A stretch of 8,733 nucleotides of DNA from Solirubrobacterales bacterium (lineage in GTDB: Bacteria > Actinomycetota > Thermoleophilia > Solirubrobacterales > Solirubrobacteraceae). Position 1 is the stretch's first letter, and every line of letters begins with the position of its first letter. The notes under the pieces were generated by a model. The model saw nothing but the letters and a program-made list of their open reading frames with translations. It was not told the DNA's origin and searched no databases. Made by a program: the position numbers and the translations under genes. The stretch spans positions 1-8,733 of the forward strand of contig JAFAZB010000502.1 in the NCBI GenBank assembly GCA_019240015.1, written 5' to 3'. Below, one piece after another: positions 1-5,537 of this stretch.

Positions 1-272
1 GTGTTGACGCCATCGGTGGTCGAGCCGGTGAGGGCCACCTCCGCTGGCCCGCAGCCGAGCACCTTCGCGTACCCTGCCCGCAGCTTCGTGGCCAGCTCGA
101 TCACCTCTTCGAAATAGCGGCGACCGCAGCGACCGTCCTGGAGCTCAAGCTCGATCCGCTCGTGGACGGCCTCGGCCGCCCGCCGCGGCACCGGCCCCTC
201 GGTCCCCGCGTTCAGATAGGCGGTGTGCTCGAAGACCGGGAACTGCGCGCGGAACTGATCTGGATCGGGCAA
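1..272 (-). CDS. Class V aminotransferase, N-terminal part (cut by window edge)
   Basis: The first 90 residues of a PLP-dependent enzyme of the class V aminotransferase fold (cysteine desulfurase / isopenicillin N epimerase-like). Visible are an entry motif FPVFEHTAYLNAGTEGPVP (about residues 11-29), typical of the family, and VALTGSTTDGVN near residues 78-89, which fits the loop that holds the cofactor phosphate. The catalytic lysine lies beyond the window, so the exact reaction cannot be told. No ATG or GTG was found in frame just upstream; I chose TTG at 272, which lies one base after the stop of the membrane-protein gene and gives an N-terminus starting PDPDQFR. That spacing suggests translational coupling. 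The start is uncertain; the family assignment is fairly safe. Confidence 0.8.
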   Translation of the reverse strand, partial: MPDPDQFRAQFPVFEHTAYLNAGTEGPVPRRAAEAVHERIELELQDGRCGRRYFEEVIELATKLRAGYAKVLGCGPAEVALTGSTTDGVN

Positions 273-273
273 C

Positions 274-603
274 TCAGCCCACCGCCAGACCGGCCTTGCG
301 GCACTCGATCGCGACCGTCCGTGCGATCGCTCCAGTGAAGCCACCGGGCGCGCCCGCCGCGGCGCAGGTCTGTCGGGCAGCGGCCCCGCAGCGATAGATC
401 TCCTGGCCGCCGGTCGAGTAGGAGATCGTGACGTCGATGCAGCCGTTGCGCGAGCTGTGCCCGGCAGCCGCGACCGAGATCACGACCGCGATGATCAGCG
501 CGCTCGCGGTGAGCATCACGCCGCCCAGCATCCACTTCTCGCGGCTGCGAAAGACTCGCGGCGACTGCAGCGAGCGCGCATGGTTCGGCGGCAGAATCAG
601 CAC
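274..603 (-). CDS. Small single-pass membrane protein with four extracytoplasmic cysteines
   Basis: I do not recognise this 109-residue protein. It has a basic N-terminal segment (residues 10-24), one hydrophobic helix (about residues 26-47, LGGVMLTASALIIAVVISVA) and a short outside domain with Cys55, Cys72, Cys80 and Cys101, enough for two disulfides. The positive charges before the helix predict an N-in, C-out topology. The assumed start is GTG at 603, which has only a weak ribosome site; Met25 or Met30 would give a shorter protein that still keeps the helix. It sits 51 bases after the acyl-CoA synthetase and one base before the aminotransferase start, so it is probably co-transcribed with both. 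Its composition and its fit between two real genes support it as coding, but no function can be assigned. Confidence 0.6.
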   Translation of the reverse strand: MLILPPNHARSLQSPRVFRSREKWMLGGVMLTASALIIAVVISVAAAGHSSRNGCIDVTISYSTGGQEIYRCGAAARQTCAAAGAPGGFTGAIARTVAIECRKAGLAVG

Positions 604-654
604 GCCGCGAGTCTACGGAGCCGCAGGCACGCACCGGCTGGCCGGTGGCGCCGG

Positions 655-2373
655 CTAATCGCTGGCCTGCTGCTCGACTTTCTCCTGCTCGGAATCCTCG
701 TCCTGCTCGAGCAGTTCCCGCTTGAGCACCTTGCCGGTCGGATTGCGCGGCAGCGAGTCGATGAACACGACCTCCCGAGGAACCTTGTAGCGGGCCAGGT
801 TGTCCCGGACGTACTCCTTGAGGTCGTCCTCGCTCACCTGCTGGCCGTCGCGCAGAACCACGAATGCCTTCAGCCGCTGCCCGAACTTCTCGTCCTCGAC
901 GCCCACGGCCGCGGCCTCCTCGATCGCCTCGTGGCCCGCCAGCAGCTCCTCGACCTCGTGCGGGAACACGTTCTCGCCACCAGACACGATCATCTCGTCG
1001 TCGCGGCCGTCGATGAACAGTCGGCCCTCGTGATCGAAATGCCCCACGTCGCCGGAGGACATCAGGCCCTTGACCTGCTCCTTGTTCTCACCGCCGGTGT
1101 ACCCCTCGAACTGCGAGCTGTTGGCGACGAAGATCCGTCCGCTCTCGCCAGCGGGCAGCTCCTTGCCGTCCTCGTCCAGGATCTTGACCACCGATCCGCG
1201 CACGACGCCTCCCACGCAGCCCGGCTCGTGTTCGAGGTCCTCGGGCGTGGCGATCGTCGCGTACGCCACCTCGGTGGAGCCGTACAGGTTGTAGACGACC
1301 GGTCCGAAGGCCGCCAAGGCTCGCTTGCACACCTCCGTGCCGAGCTGCGAGCCGCCGACGAAGACGATCTTGAGCGCCGACAGGTCCCGGTCCTCGCGCG
1401 GCTGATCCCCGAGCTCGATCAGCCGTTGCAGCATCACCGGGACCACGATCAGCGACGTGCACTCGTGCTGCTCGAGGCTCTCGAGTGTCTCCTCCGGGTC
1501 GAAGCGGCGCCTGATCACCAGCGTCGAGCCGAGTCCGAGCGCCAGCGTCGCCATCGCGAACCCGAGCGCGTGGAACATCGGTACGCACAGCTCGGTCACC
1601 TCCCGCGCACGGAACGGGACCTTGCTCAGCACTCCGCCCACCAGCGCGAGCGAGCGTGGCTCGGACCGGGGCGCGCCCTTCGGCGTGCCGGTCGTCCCAC
1701 TGGTCAGGATCACGATTCGGGGTGAGGCGCCTGCCTTCGGGGGCGCGTCGGTGGAGCCGGCCGCGATCAGTGACTCCAGCGTGTCCTCGTCCTCTGACTC
1801 CTCATCGGTCCACGCCCGCCAGCGGCCCCGGGGCGGATCGATGCCCTCCAGCGTCTCTCCGTATTCGTCGTCGTAGACCAGCAGGTCGGTCCCCTCGCGC
1901 GTTGCGACCTCGCGGATCTGGGGTCCCGCGAATGACGTGTTGAGCAACACGATCTTCGCGCCGCACTTGGCGGCGGCGAACACGGACTCGAGGAACCCGC
2001 GATGGTTCCGGGCCAGGATCGCGACCCCGTCGCCCGGCTCGAGTCCGTGGTCGAGCCACGCATTCGCGAGCGCGTTCGAGCGCTCGTCCAGCTGTTTGAA
2101 CGTCAGCTCACCGCGCTCGTCGATCACCGCCGGCCGGTCGCCGTGGCGGATCGCACCGACCGCCACCGCGCCGCCCAGCAGCCCGTGGCGATCGAACGCG
2201 AGCAGCATCCGCGCAACCCGGTGCGGCAGCTCCGGACGAACCATTCCGCTGCGCACGCAGAGAGCCGCGAAATAGGCCTCCTCGCCAAAGCGCTCGACCA
2301 GCTTTACGCCACCGGTCAGCGCCCCTTTGAGATCCAGGTCGGTCAGCGCTCGCTTGAGATCCAGGTCTAACAA
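655..2373 (-). CDS. Acyl-CoA synthetase (AMP-forming), ANL superfamily
   Basis: A 572-residue ATP-dependent acid:CoA ligase, which activates a carboxylic acid as acyl-AMP and transfers it to CoA. All core motifs are present: the P-loop TSGTTGTPKG (224-233), YNLYGSTEV (361-369), the ribose-binding GD (441-442), the hinge GRDDEMI (456-462), GGENVFPHEVEE (465-476) and the catalytic lysine in NPTGK (Lys548). Length fits the family. An N-terminal extension of about 75 residues precedes the AMP-binding domain and begins with two near-identical 9-residue units. The C-terminus is an acidic tail (about 556-572). The start is TTG at 2373, behind an exceptionally purine-rich ribosome site. The substrate cannot be read from sequence; a medium or long-chain fatty acid (FadD type) is likely. 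It is the first gene of the leftward operon. Supplying acyl-CoA to the nearby PHA locus is possible but only inferred. Confidence 0.92.
   Translation of the reverse strand: MLDLDLKRALTDLDLKGALTGGVKLVERFGEEAYFAALCVRSGMVRPELPHRVARMLLAFDRHGLLGGAVAVGAIRHGDRPAVIDERGELTFKQLDERSNALANAWLDHGLEPGDGVAILARNHRGFLESVFAAAKCGAKIVLLNTSFAGPQIREVATREGTDLLVYDDEYGETLEGIDPPRGRWRAWTDEESEDEDTLESLIAAGSTDAPPKAGASPRIVILTSGTTGTPKGAPRSEPRSLALVGGVLSKVPFRAREVTELCVPMFHALGFAMATLALGLGSTLVIRRRFDPEETLESLEQHECTSLIVVPVMLQRLIELGDQPREDRDLSALKIVFVGGSQLGTEVCKRALAAFGPVVYNLYGSTEVAYATIATPEDLEHEPGCVGGVVRGSVVKILDEDGKELPAGESGRIFVANSSQFEGYTGGENKEQVKGLMSSGDVGHFDHEGRLFIDGRDDEMIVSGGENVFPHEVEELLAGHEAIEEAAAVGVEDEKFGQRLKAFVVLRDGQQVSEDDLKEYVRDNLARYKVPREVVFIDSLPRNPTGKVLKRELLEQDEDSEQEKVEQQASD
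2314..2367 (-). repeat. 27-bp tandem duplication inside the ligase 5' end
   Basis: Two adjacent 27-base units (2314-2340 and 2341-2367) match at 24 of 27 positions. In the protein they encode DLDLKRALT and DLDLKGALT, starting at residue 3. The near identity suggests a recent in-frame duplication at the very N-terminus of the acyl-CoA synthetase. Confidence 0.85.
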
Positions 2374-2395
2374 CGCCTCCTCCTCTCCTCCTCAA
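2374..2395 (-). promoter_or_regulatory. Extended polypurine ribosome binding site of the ligase
   Basis: On the minus strand the 20 or so bases before the TTG start are almost all purine, with GGAGG present more than once. One copy lies at a workable distance from the TTG. The site decides the TTG start over later candidates and may compensate for the weak start codon. Confidence 0.7.
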
Positions 2396-2505
2396 GCACC
2401 ACCCTAAAGACTTCGGTCGTCTTCGTCGCCTTGCCCCGTCCGCCGCCGGGGAAGGTTTGCCGCGGTCGCGGCGTCGTGGCAGACAGGCAACAGAAAGGAA
2501 CCTAG
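2396..2505. promoter_or_regulatory. Divergent intergenic region between ligase and beta-propeller gene
   Basis: The two flanking genes are transcribed away from each other, so promoters for both should lie here. I see no clear consensus -35/-10 pair. On the minus strand a TTTAGGGT stretch around 2400-2407 could be a -10 element. Short inverted repeats occur at 2407-2423 (AAGAC / GTCTT) and 2460-2471 (CCGCG / CGCGG). An AAAGGAA ribosome site precedes the ATG at 2506. The promoter assignment rests on gene orientation. Confidence 0.4.
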
Positions 2506-3612
2506 ATGACTTCTCGTCGCCGGGCGCTTGTGGTGGGCACGTTGGCCTCCTTTGCCGCGGCCGTACCAGCCGCGGCTTCCGCCAAGCCGTTCATCGACAA
2601 CTTCAGCAAGATCAAGGTGATCGCTTCGACCGTGCCGGCCACCGGAGCCGCGATGGGTGACCAGAACCCCTACGGCGTAGCGGTCGTTCCGCACAGCAGC
2701 GGCCGCCTCGTCAAGGGCGATGTCCTGGTCTCGAACTTCAACAACGCGCAGAACCAGCAGGGGACCGGGTCCAGCATCATGGAGCTCTCGCCCGGTGGCA
2801 AGGTGAGCGTGTTCGCGGTCGTCCCGCGGCCGACCACGGCGCCGGCGGTCGGCCTGACCACCGCGCTGGTCGTCCTTCGGAGCGGCTACGTAGTGGTTGG
2901 CAGCCTGCCCGCGCCTGGTGGTAGCTCGAGTGCCGCGCGCGGCGGAGCGCTGACGATCCTCAACGCCTCCGGCCACGTGGTCAAGACGCTGTCCGGAGGC
3001 GACATCAACGGTCCCTGGGACATGACCGCCGTCGATCAGGGGACCAGCGCAGTTCTGTTCGTCACCAACGTCCTCAACGGCACCGTCGGCGCCGGAGGCA
3101 TGGTCGTGAAGCACGGGACCGTGATCAGAATCGGTCTGCGAATTCACAATGGGGAGATTCCGCATGTGACATCGAACCAGGTGATCGCACGTGGGTTCGC
3201 CGAGCACACCGACCCGAGCGCGCTGATAGTCGGCCCGACGGGCGTCGGGCTTGGTCGTAACGATGTCCTCTACGTGGCAGATTCAAACGGCAACCGGATC
3301 GCCGCCGTCCCGAACGCACTGACCCGGACGACGGCCCTCGGCGGCGGCGGCAACACGGTCGCGGTCGACGTGAGCCTGATGGACCCACTCGGGCTGGCGA
3401 TCGCGCCGAACGGCGACGTGATAACCGCCAACGGTGGTGACGGCAGCATCGTCGAGACGACTCCCAGCGGGCATCGCAGTTCCAAGACGCTGATCCCCAA
3501 TGGAGCGGGTGACCTGTTCGGTCTGGCGATAGCGCCCAAAGGCCATGGGTTGTACTTCGTCGACGACGCCGGCAGCGGCGCCGGCTCGAACTCGCTCTCG
3601 CTGCTGCACTGA
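2506..3612 (+). CDS. Secreted beta-propeller protein (NHL / SMP-30-like)
   Basis: A 368-residue exported protein. Residues 1-26 form a signal peptide (SRRR, a hydrophobic stretch, then ASA before Lys27). The twin arginine makes Tat export possible, though the motif is not a full match. The mature part has repeated blade-like units with a proline/glycine turn and a strand, as in NPYGVAVVP, GPWDMTAVD, GPTGVGLGRNDVLYVADSNGNRI, DPLGLAIAPNGDVITANGGDGSI and LFGLAIAPKGHGLYFVDD. This is the pattern of six-bladed NHL or gluconolactonase-type propellers. No lactonase metal site can be assigned with confidence, so it may be a binding or scaffold protein. The ATG follows AAAGGAA at good spacing. It stands alone between a divergent gene and a strong hairpin, so it is probably monocistronic. 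Fold likely, activity unknown. Confidence 0.8.
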   Translation: MTSRRRALVVGTLASFAAAVPAAASAKPFIDNFSKIKVIASTVPATGAAMGDQNPYGVAVVPHSSGRLVKGDVLVSNFNNAQNQQGTGSSIMELSPGGKVSVFAVVPRPTTAPAVGLTTALVVLRSGYVVVGSLPAPGGSSSAARGGALTILNASGHVVKTLSGGDINGPWDMTAVDQGTSAVLFVTNVLNGTVGAGGMVVKHGTVIRIGLRIHNGEIPHVTSNQVIARGFAEHTDPSALIVGPTGVGLGRNDVLYVADSNGNRIAAVPNALTRTTALGGGGNTVAVDVSLMDPLGLAIAPNGDVITANGGDGSIVETTPSGHRSSKTLIPNGAGDLFGLAIAPKGHGLYFVDDAGSGAGSNSLSLLH

Positions 3613-3618
3613 GCGTCG

Positions 3619-3656
3619 GGCGGGCGCGTGGGCCGGGGCTCGCCCACGCGCCCGCC
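3619..3656 (+). terminator. GC hairpin terminator after the beta-propeller gene
   Basis: Perfect 15-bp inverted repeat (3619-3633 with 3642-3656) and an 8-base loop, starting 7 bases after the stop codon. No T-run follows, as is common for strong intrinsic terminators in high-GC actinobacteria. It could also act as an RNA 3' end stabiliser. Confidence 0.75.
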
Positions 3657-3756
3657 GCGGCGCCAGTAGGGCCGAGGGGCCGGGGCTCGCCTCCACTCCC
3701 TGGAGCGCCCGGCCTCGCCTCCCCTCCCCGGGGGCGCCGGGTCCCGTCCCACGGTG

Positions 3757-3807
3757 TGCACGAGCAACCAAACTGGTCCGCCGCTCGACAACTTGGGGGC
3801 TCGTGCA
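3757..3807 (+). repeat. Hairpin/dyad unit A of a tandem pair
   Basis: A 51-base dyad. The arms TGCACGAGC (3757-3765) and GCTCGTGCA (3799-3807) pair perfectly over 9 bp, followed by a 2x2 internal loop, a 4-bp inner stem CCAA / TTGG (3768-3771, 3793-3796) and a 21-base loop. It has the same architecture and length as unit B, which starts 60 bases later. Confidence 0.7.
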
Positions 3808-3816
3808 TTGCATAGA

Positions 3817-3867
3817 TGCTCGAGCACCCATTTCGTCTGGGCGGGAGTTAGTTTGGGATCTCGTGCA
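3817..3867 (+). repeat. Hairpin/dyad unit B of a tandem pair
   Basis: A second 51-base dyad. The arms TGCTCGAG (3817-3824) and CTCGTGCA (3860-3867) pair at 7 of 8 positions, followed by a 2x2 internal loop, an inner stem CCCA / TGGG (3827-3830, 3854-3857) and a 23-base loop. Compared with unit A, the third inner pair changes from A-T to C-G on both sides, one compensatory change. Possible roles are operator sites or a structured RNA leader for the genes starting at 3942. Confidence 0.65.
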
Positions 3868-3941
3868 GGTGGGACGCGCGTAGGCGGCGGAGCCCACACC
3901 GCGAGTGCGTGGTTTGCGTCCCCGCGGGTAATAAGGACGCG

Positions 3942-4622
3942 ATGATGACCAAGCTGATCACCGCGCCGCTGCGCATCACCGCGCGCACCGCGCAGATCGC
4001 GTTGCGTGGAGCCGGCCACGTGTCTGGGCGTGCTGTTGGCGCGGCGGCACGGGTCGTGGGGGTGGGCGGGACCGCGCGCGCCCCGACGCAGCAAGCGCCG
4101 ACGGCGCCACGGCGACCGGCCGGCCGCGAACAGCGCTCACGCGAGCGGCAACCCGCCGGGCGCCGGCCGGCCGCGCGCGAAGGCCGGGCACCGGCACGCA
4201 GGCGAGCCGCCCCGCCCCCACCGCCCCCGCCCTCATCCGCGGAGGCCGCGCGCACCGACTCCCCACCCTCCGACTCCCCGCCCGCCGAGCCCCGGGGCCC
4301 GTCCGCGGAGCCCCAAACCGTCCGACCCACCGAAGTCCCGGGCCCGCCCGCGGAGCACGTCTCCGAGGAGGCGACCCTGGTGCGCGAGGACGCCGAGCCA
4401 GGCGCCGAGGACGGAGCCGGCGCCCAGGTGACGGTCGCCGAGCCGTGGGAGGGTTACGACGACCTGGACGCACCGGACTTGATCGGCCGCTTGGAGGGTG
4501 CCTCGCCCGCCGAGCTGGCCGCCGTAGAGCTGTACGAGGGCGGCAAGCGCCGCCGTCAGACCGTGCTGTCGGCCGTCGAGCGCGAGCTTAGACGGGTCAG
4601 CGACAGAGGATCTACCAACTGA
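3942..4622 (+). CDS. Candidate phasin-like / lipid-droplet-type granule protein
   Basis: A 226-residue protein in three parts. Residues 3-40 form an amphipathic, Ala/Arg-rich helix (TKLITAPLRITARTAQIALR), plausible for binding a granule or membrane surface. Residues about 44-165 are low-complexity: a basic Arg/Pro segment (57-90), a run of seven prolines (91-97), then an acidic Pro/Glu/Asp stretch. Residues 167-226 form a compact helical module (PWEGYDDLDAPDLIGRLEGAS, then AELAAVELYE and a basic helix) that resembles, from memory, the C-terminal module of actinobacterial lipid-droplet-associated proteins. The ATG is at 3942 or 3945; AAGGA at 3933-3937 suits 3945 slightly better. An upstream in-frame GTG at 3909 lacks a ribosome site. 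It is 15 bases ahead of the DUF892 gene and upstream of phaA. The granule role is inference from context and architecture. Confidence 0.65.
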   Translation: MMTKLITAPLRITARTAQIALRGAGHVSGRAVGAAARVVGVGGTARAPTQQAPTAPRRPAGREQRSRERQPAGRRPAAREGRAPARRRAAPPPPPPPSSAEAARTDSPPSDSPPAEPRGPSAEPQTVRPTEVPGPPAEHVSEEATLVREDAEPGAEDGAGAQVTVAEPWEGYDDLDAPDLIGRLEGASPAELAAVELYEGGKRRRQTVLSAVERELRRVSDRGSTN

Positions 4623-4625
4623 GAA

Positions 4626-4635
4626 GAGGTACCTC
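4626..4635. promoter_or_regulatory. 10-bp palindrome overlapping the DUF892 ribosome site
   Basis: GAGGTACCTC is a perfect palindrome whose left half is the Shine-Dalgarno-like GAGG, 8 bases before the ATG at 4638. It lies in the 15-base gap between two co-directional genes. It could mask the ribosome site or simply be chance. Confidence 0.35.
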
Positions 4636-4637
4636 CG

Positions 4638-5405
4638 ATGGCTAACGATGGCACTGTGAACGAGCGAGACGCCAAGCTGGCGCAATGGCTGGGCGAGGCG
4701 CACGTGAAGGAGGCCGAGCTCGAGGCCGACCTAACGGCACACATCGCGCTCACCCAGAAACGGTCCTACAAGAAGCGCCTCCAGCAGCACCTGAAGGAAA
4801 CGCGTGATCACAAGCGTCGCGTGGCCTCGCGAATCAAGAAGCTCGGTGGGACCGCGACGGTCGGACCCAACCTCCCCGGTCTCCCCGAAGTGGTCGGGGA
4901 GACGACCGGCAAAGCCGTCGCGGCGATGAAGGGACAGCTCGGAACGGCGCGCGCGATGGTCACCCCGCAGGCGGAGACCCACTTGCGCAACGCTCAAGAG
5001 GAGCTGCGCGAGGAGCACGTGGAGATGGCGATCTACAGCCGCATCGAGACCCTCGCCACCGAAGTGGGCGACCGGGAGACGGCACAGCTCGCGAAGGGCA
5101 TCCGGCGCGACGAGGAGCGCATGGCGAAGTTTCTGGACGCCGAACTGACGCGCTTGGTCAAGGAGATCGTCCGGACAGAGATTCCGCGCGACCAGCGGGC
5201 GACCCGACGGCGCCGCACGAGCCGCTCAGCTCGCTCCAGCGGCAGCACTCGCTCCTCCAGCGGCAGCACTCGCTCCTCCAGCGGCGGCACTCGCTCCTCC
5301 AGCGGCGCCACTCGCTCCGGCAGCGGCGCCACTCGCTCCGGCGGCGGAGCCCGGAGAGGCGCGAGCCGCGCCCGGTCAGGCGGCCGCAGCAGCTCCAGTC
5401 GCTGA
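4638..5405 (+). CDS. DUF892 ferritin-like protein with repetitive Arg/Ser/Gly tail
   Basis: A 255-residue protein. Residues 8-180 match the DUF892 (YciE/YciF) ferritin-like four-helix pattern: helix 1 with WLGEAHVKEAELEADLTAH (17-35), helix 2 with LQQHLKETRDHKRRV (48-62) ending at LGG, a linker with GPNLPGLPEVV (76-86), helix 3 around 113-143 and helix 4 around 145-180. Glu25, Glu54, His58 and Glu/His residues in helices 3 and 4 (for example Glu126, His127, Glu129) are possible metal ligands. Residues 188-255 are a disordered, very basic tail with five 7-residue repeats. The ATG has GAGG 8 bases upstream. Its place between the phasin-like gene and phaA suggests a granule protein, with the tail binding DNA or polyanions as in PhaF phasins, which have a different fold. 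The domain call is good; the PHA role is inference. Confidence 0.8.
   Translation: MANDGTVNERDAKLAQWLGEAHVKEAELEADLTAHIALTQKRSYKKRLQQHLKETRDHKRRVASRIKKLGGTATVGPNLPGLPEVVGETTGKAVAAMKGQLGTARAMVTPQAETHLRNAQEELREEHVEMAIYSRIETLATEVGDRETAQLAKGIRRDEERMAKFLDAELTRLVKEIVRTEIPRDQRATRRRRTSRSARSSGSTRSSSGSTRSSSGGTRSSSGATRSGSGATRSGGGARRGASRARSGGRSSSSR
5247..5351 (+). repeat. Five tandem 21-bp repeats coding a 7-residue motif
   Basis: Units start at 5247, 5268, 5289, 5310 and 5331, each beginning ACTCGCTCC. They encode TRSSSGS, TRSSSGG, TRSSSGA, TRSGSGA and TRSGGGA (residues 204-238 of the DUF892 protein), preceded by a degenerate SARSSGS. The gradual change along the array fits stepwise duplication and drift. 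Confidence 0.9.
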
Positions 5406-5537
5406 ACGCCCGCTCGCGGGGCGATCCGCGTCCAGTCCCACTTACTCCCAACGATTCAAAGTTGGCGGCTTAACTGCGAAAATCGAGGGTAGTCGGATAC
5501 TGAACGTGAAAGGGTTTGACCAGCGAGGGAGGTCGGA
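5406..5537 (+). promoter_or_regulatory. Leader region of the thiolase gene
   Basis: 132 bases, less GC-rich in the right half than the flanking genes, which suits a promoter. A short GC hairpin (CGCCC / GGGCG, about 5407-5424) just after the DUF892 stop could be a weak terminator, and a CCAAC / GTTGG dyad lies at 5448-5465. GATACT at 5496-5501 is a possible -10 element, without a convincing -35. GGGAGG sits about 6 bases before the ATG at 5538. Separate transcription of phaA is possible, but read-through from upstream cannot be excluded. Confidence 0.4.

Larger units (their letters stand above)
3613..3941. other. Gene-free, structure-rich intergenic region
   Basis: No convincing gene here on either strand; open frames that cross it have unnatural Arg/Ala/Pro/Gly composition. 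From left to right it holds the terminator hairpin (3619-3656), an exact 15-base direct repeat (3630-3644 and 3677-3691, GGGCCGGGGCTCGCC), a second weaker hairpin (3691-3705, CTCCA / TGGAG, with outer GGGC / GCCC), a C/G-rich tract with CCCGGC / GCCGGG arms (about 3708-3741), the four-copy alternating inverted repeat array (3757-3867), and a leader with GGGACGC / GCGTCCC arms (3871-3877, 3916-3922) running up to the next gene. The promoter of the downstream genes should be here, but I cannot place it. Confidence 0.6.

Noticed and set aside
457..1725. Long plus-strand open frame (422 codons) opposite the acyl-CoA synthetase
   Set aside because: It is antisense to a gene with all ANL motifs; its product is rich in Leu/Arg/His/Val with no recognisable domain, as expected from high-GC third positions.
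2404..3207. Minus-strand open frame (267 codons) opposite the beta-propeller gene
   Set aside because: Composition is Arg/Gly/Asp/His-rich without motifs, and the plus strand has a signal peptide, ribosome site and blade repeats.
3757..3867. CRISPR array
   Set aside because: Copies alternate in orientation, are degenerate and spaced by only 9-11 bases; there are no cas genes.
3909..3941. Upstream GTG start for the phasin-like gene
   Set aside because: It would add 11 residues without a ribosome site; AAGGA at 3933-3937 serves the ATG at 3942 or 3945.
3270..4094. Minus-strand open frame spanning the gene-free region
   Set aside because: It crosses a terminator hairpin and the repeat array, and has unnatural Arg/Pro/Ala composition and no ribosome site.
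3848..4330. Minus-strand frame of 160 codons opposite the phasin-like gene
   Set aside because: Gly/Arg/Ala low-complexity product typical of a shadow frame; the plus-strand frame has a ribosome site, an operon partner and a structured C-terminal module.
5516..5521. TTGACC as a -35 promoter element for phaA
   Set aside because: It lies only 16 bases before the ATG and overlaps the space needed for the ribosome site.
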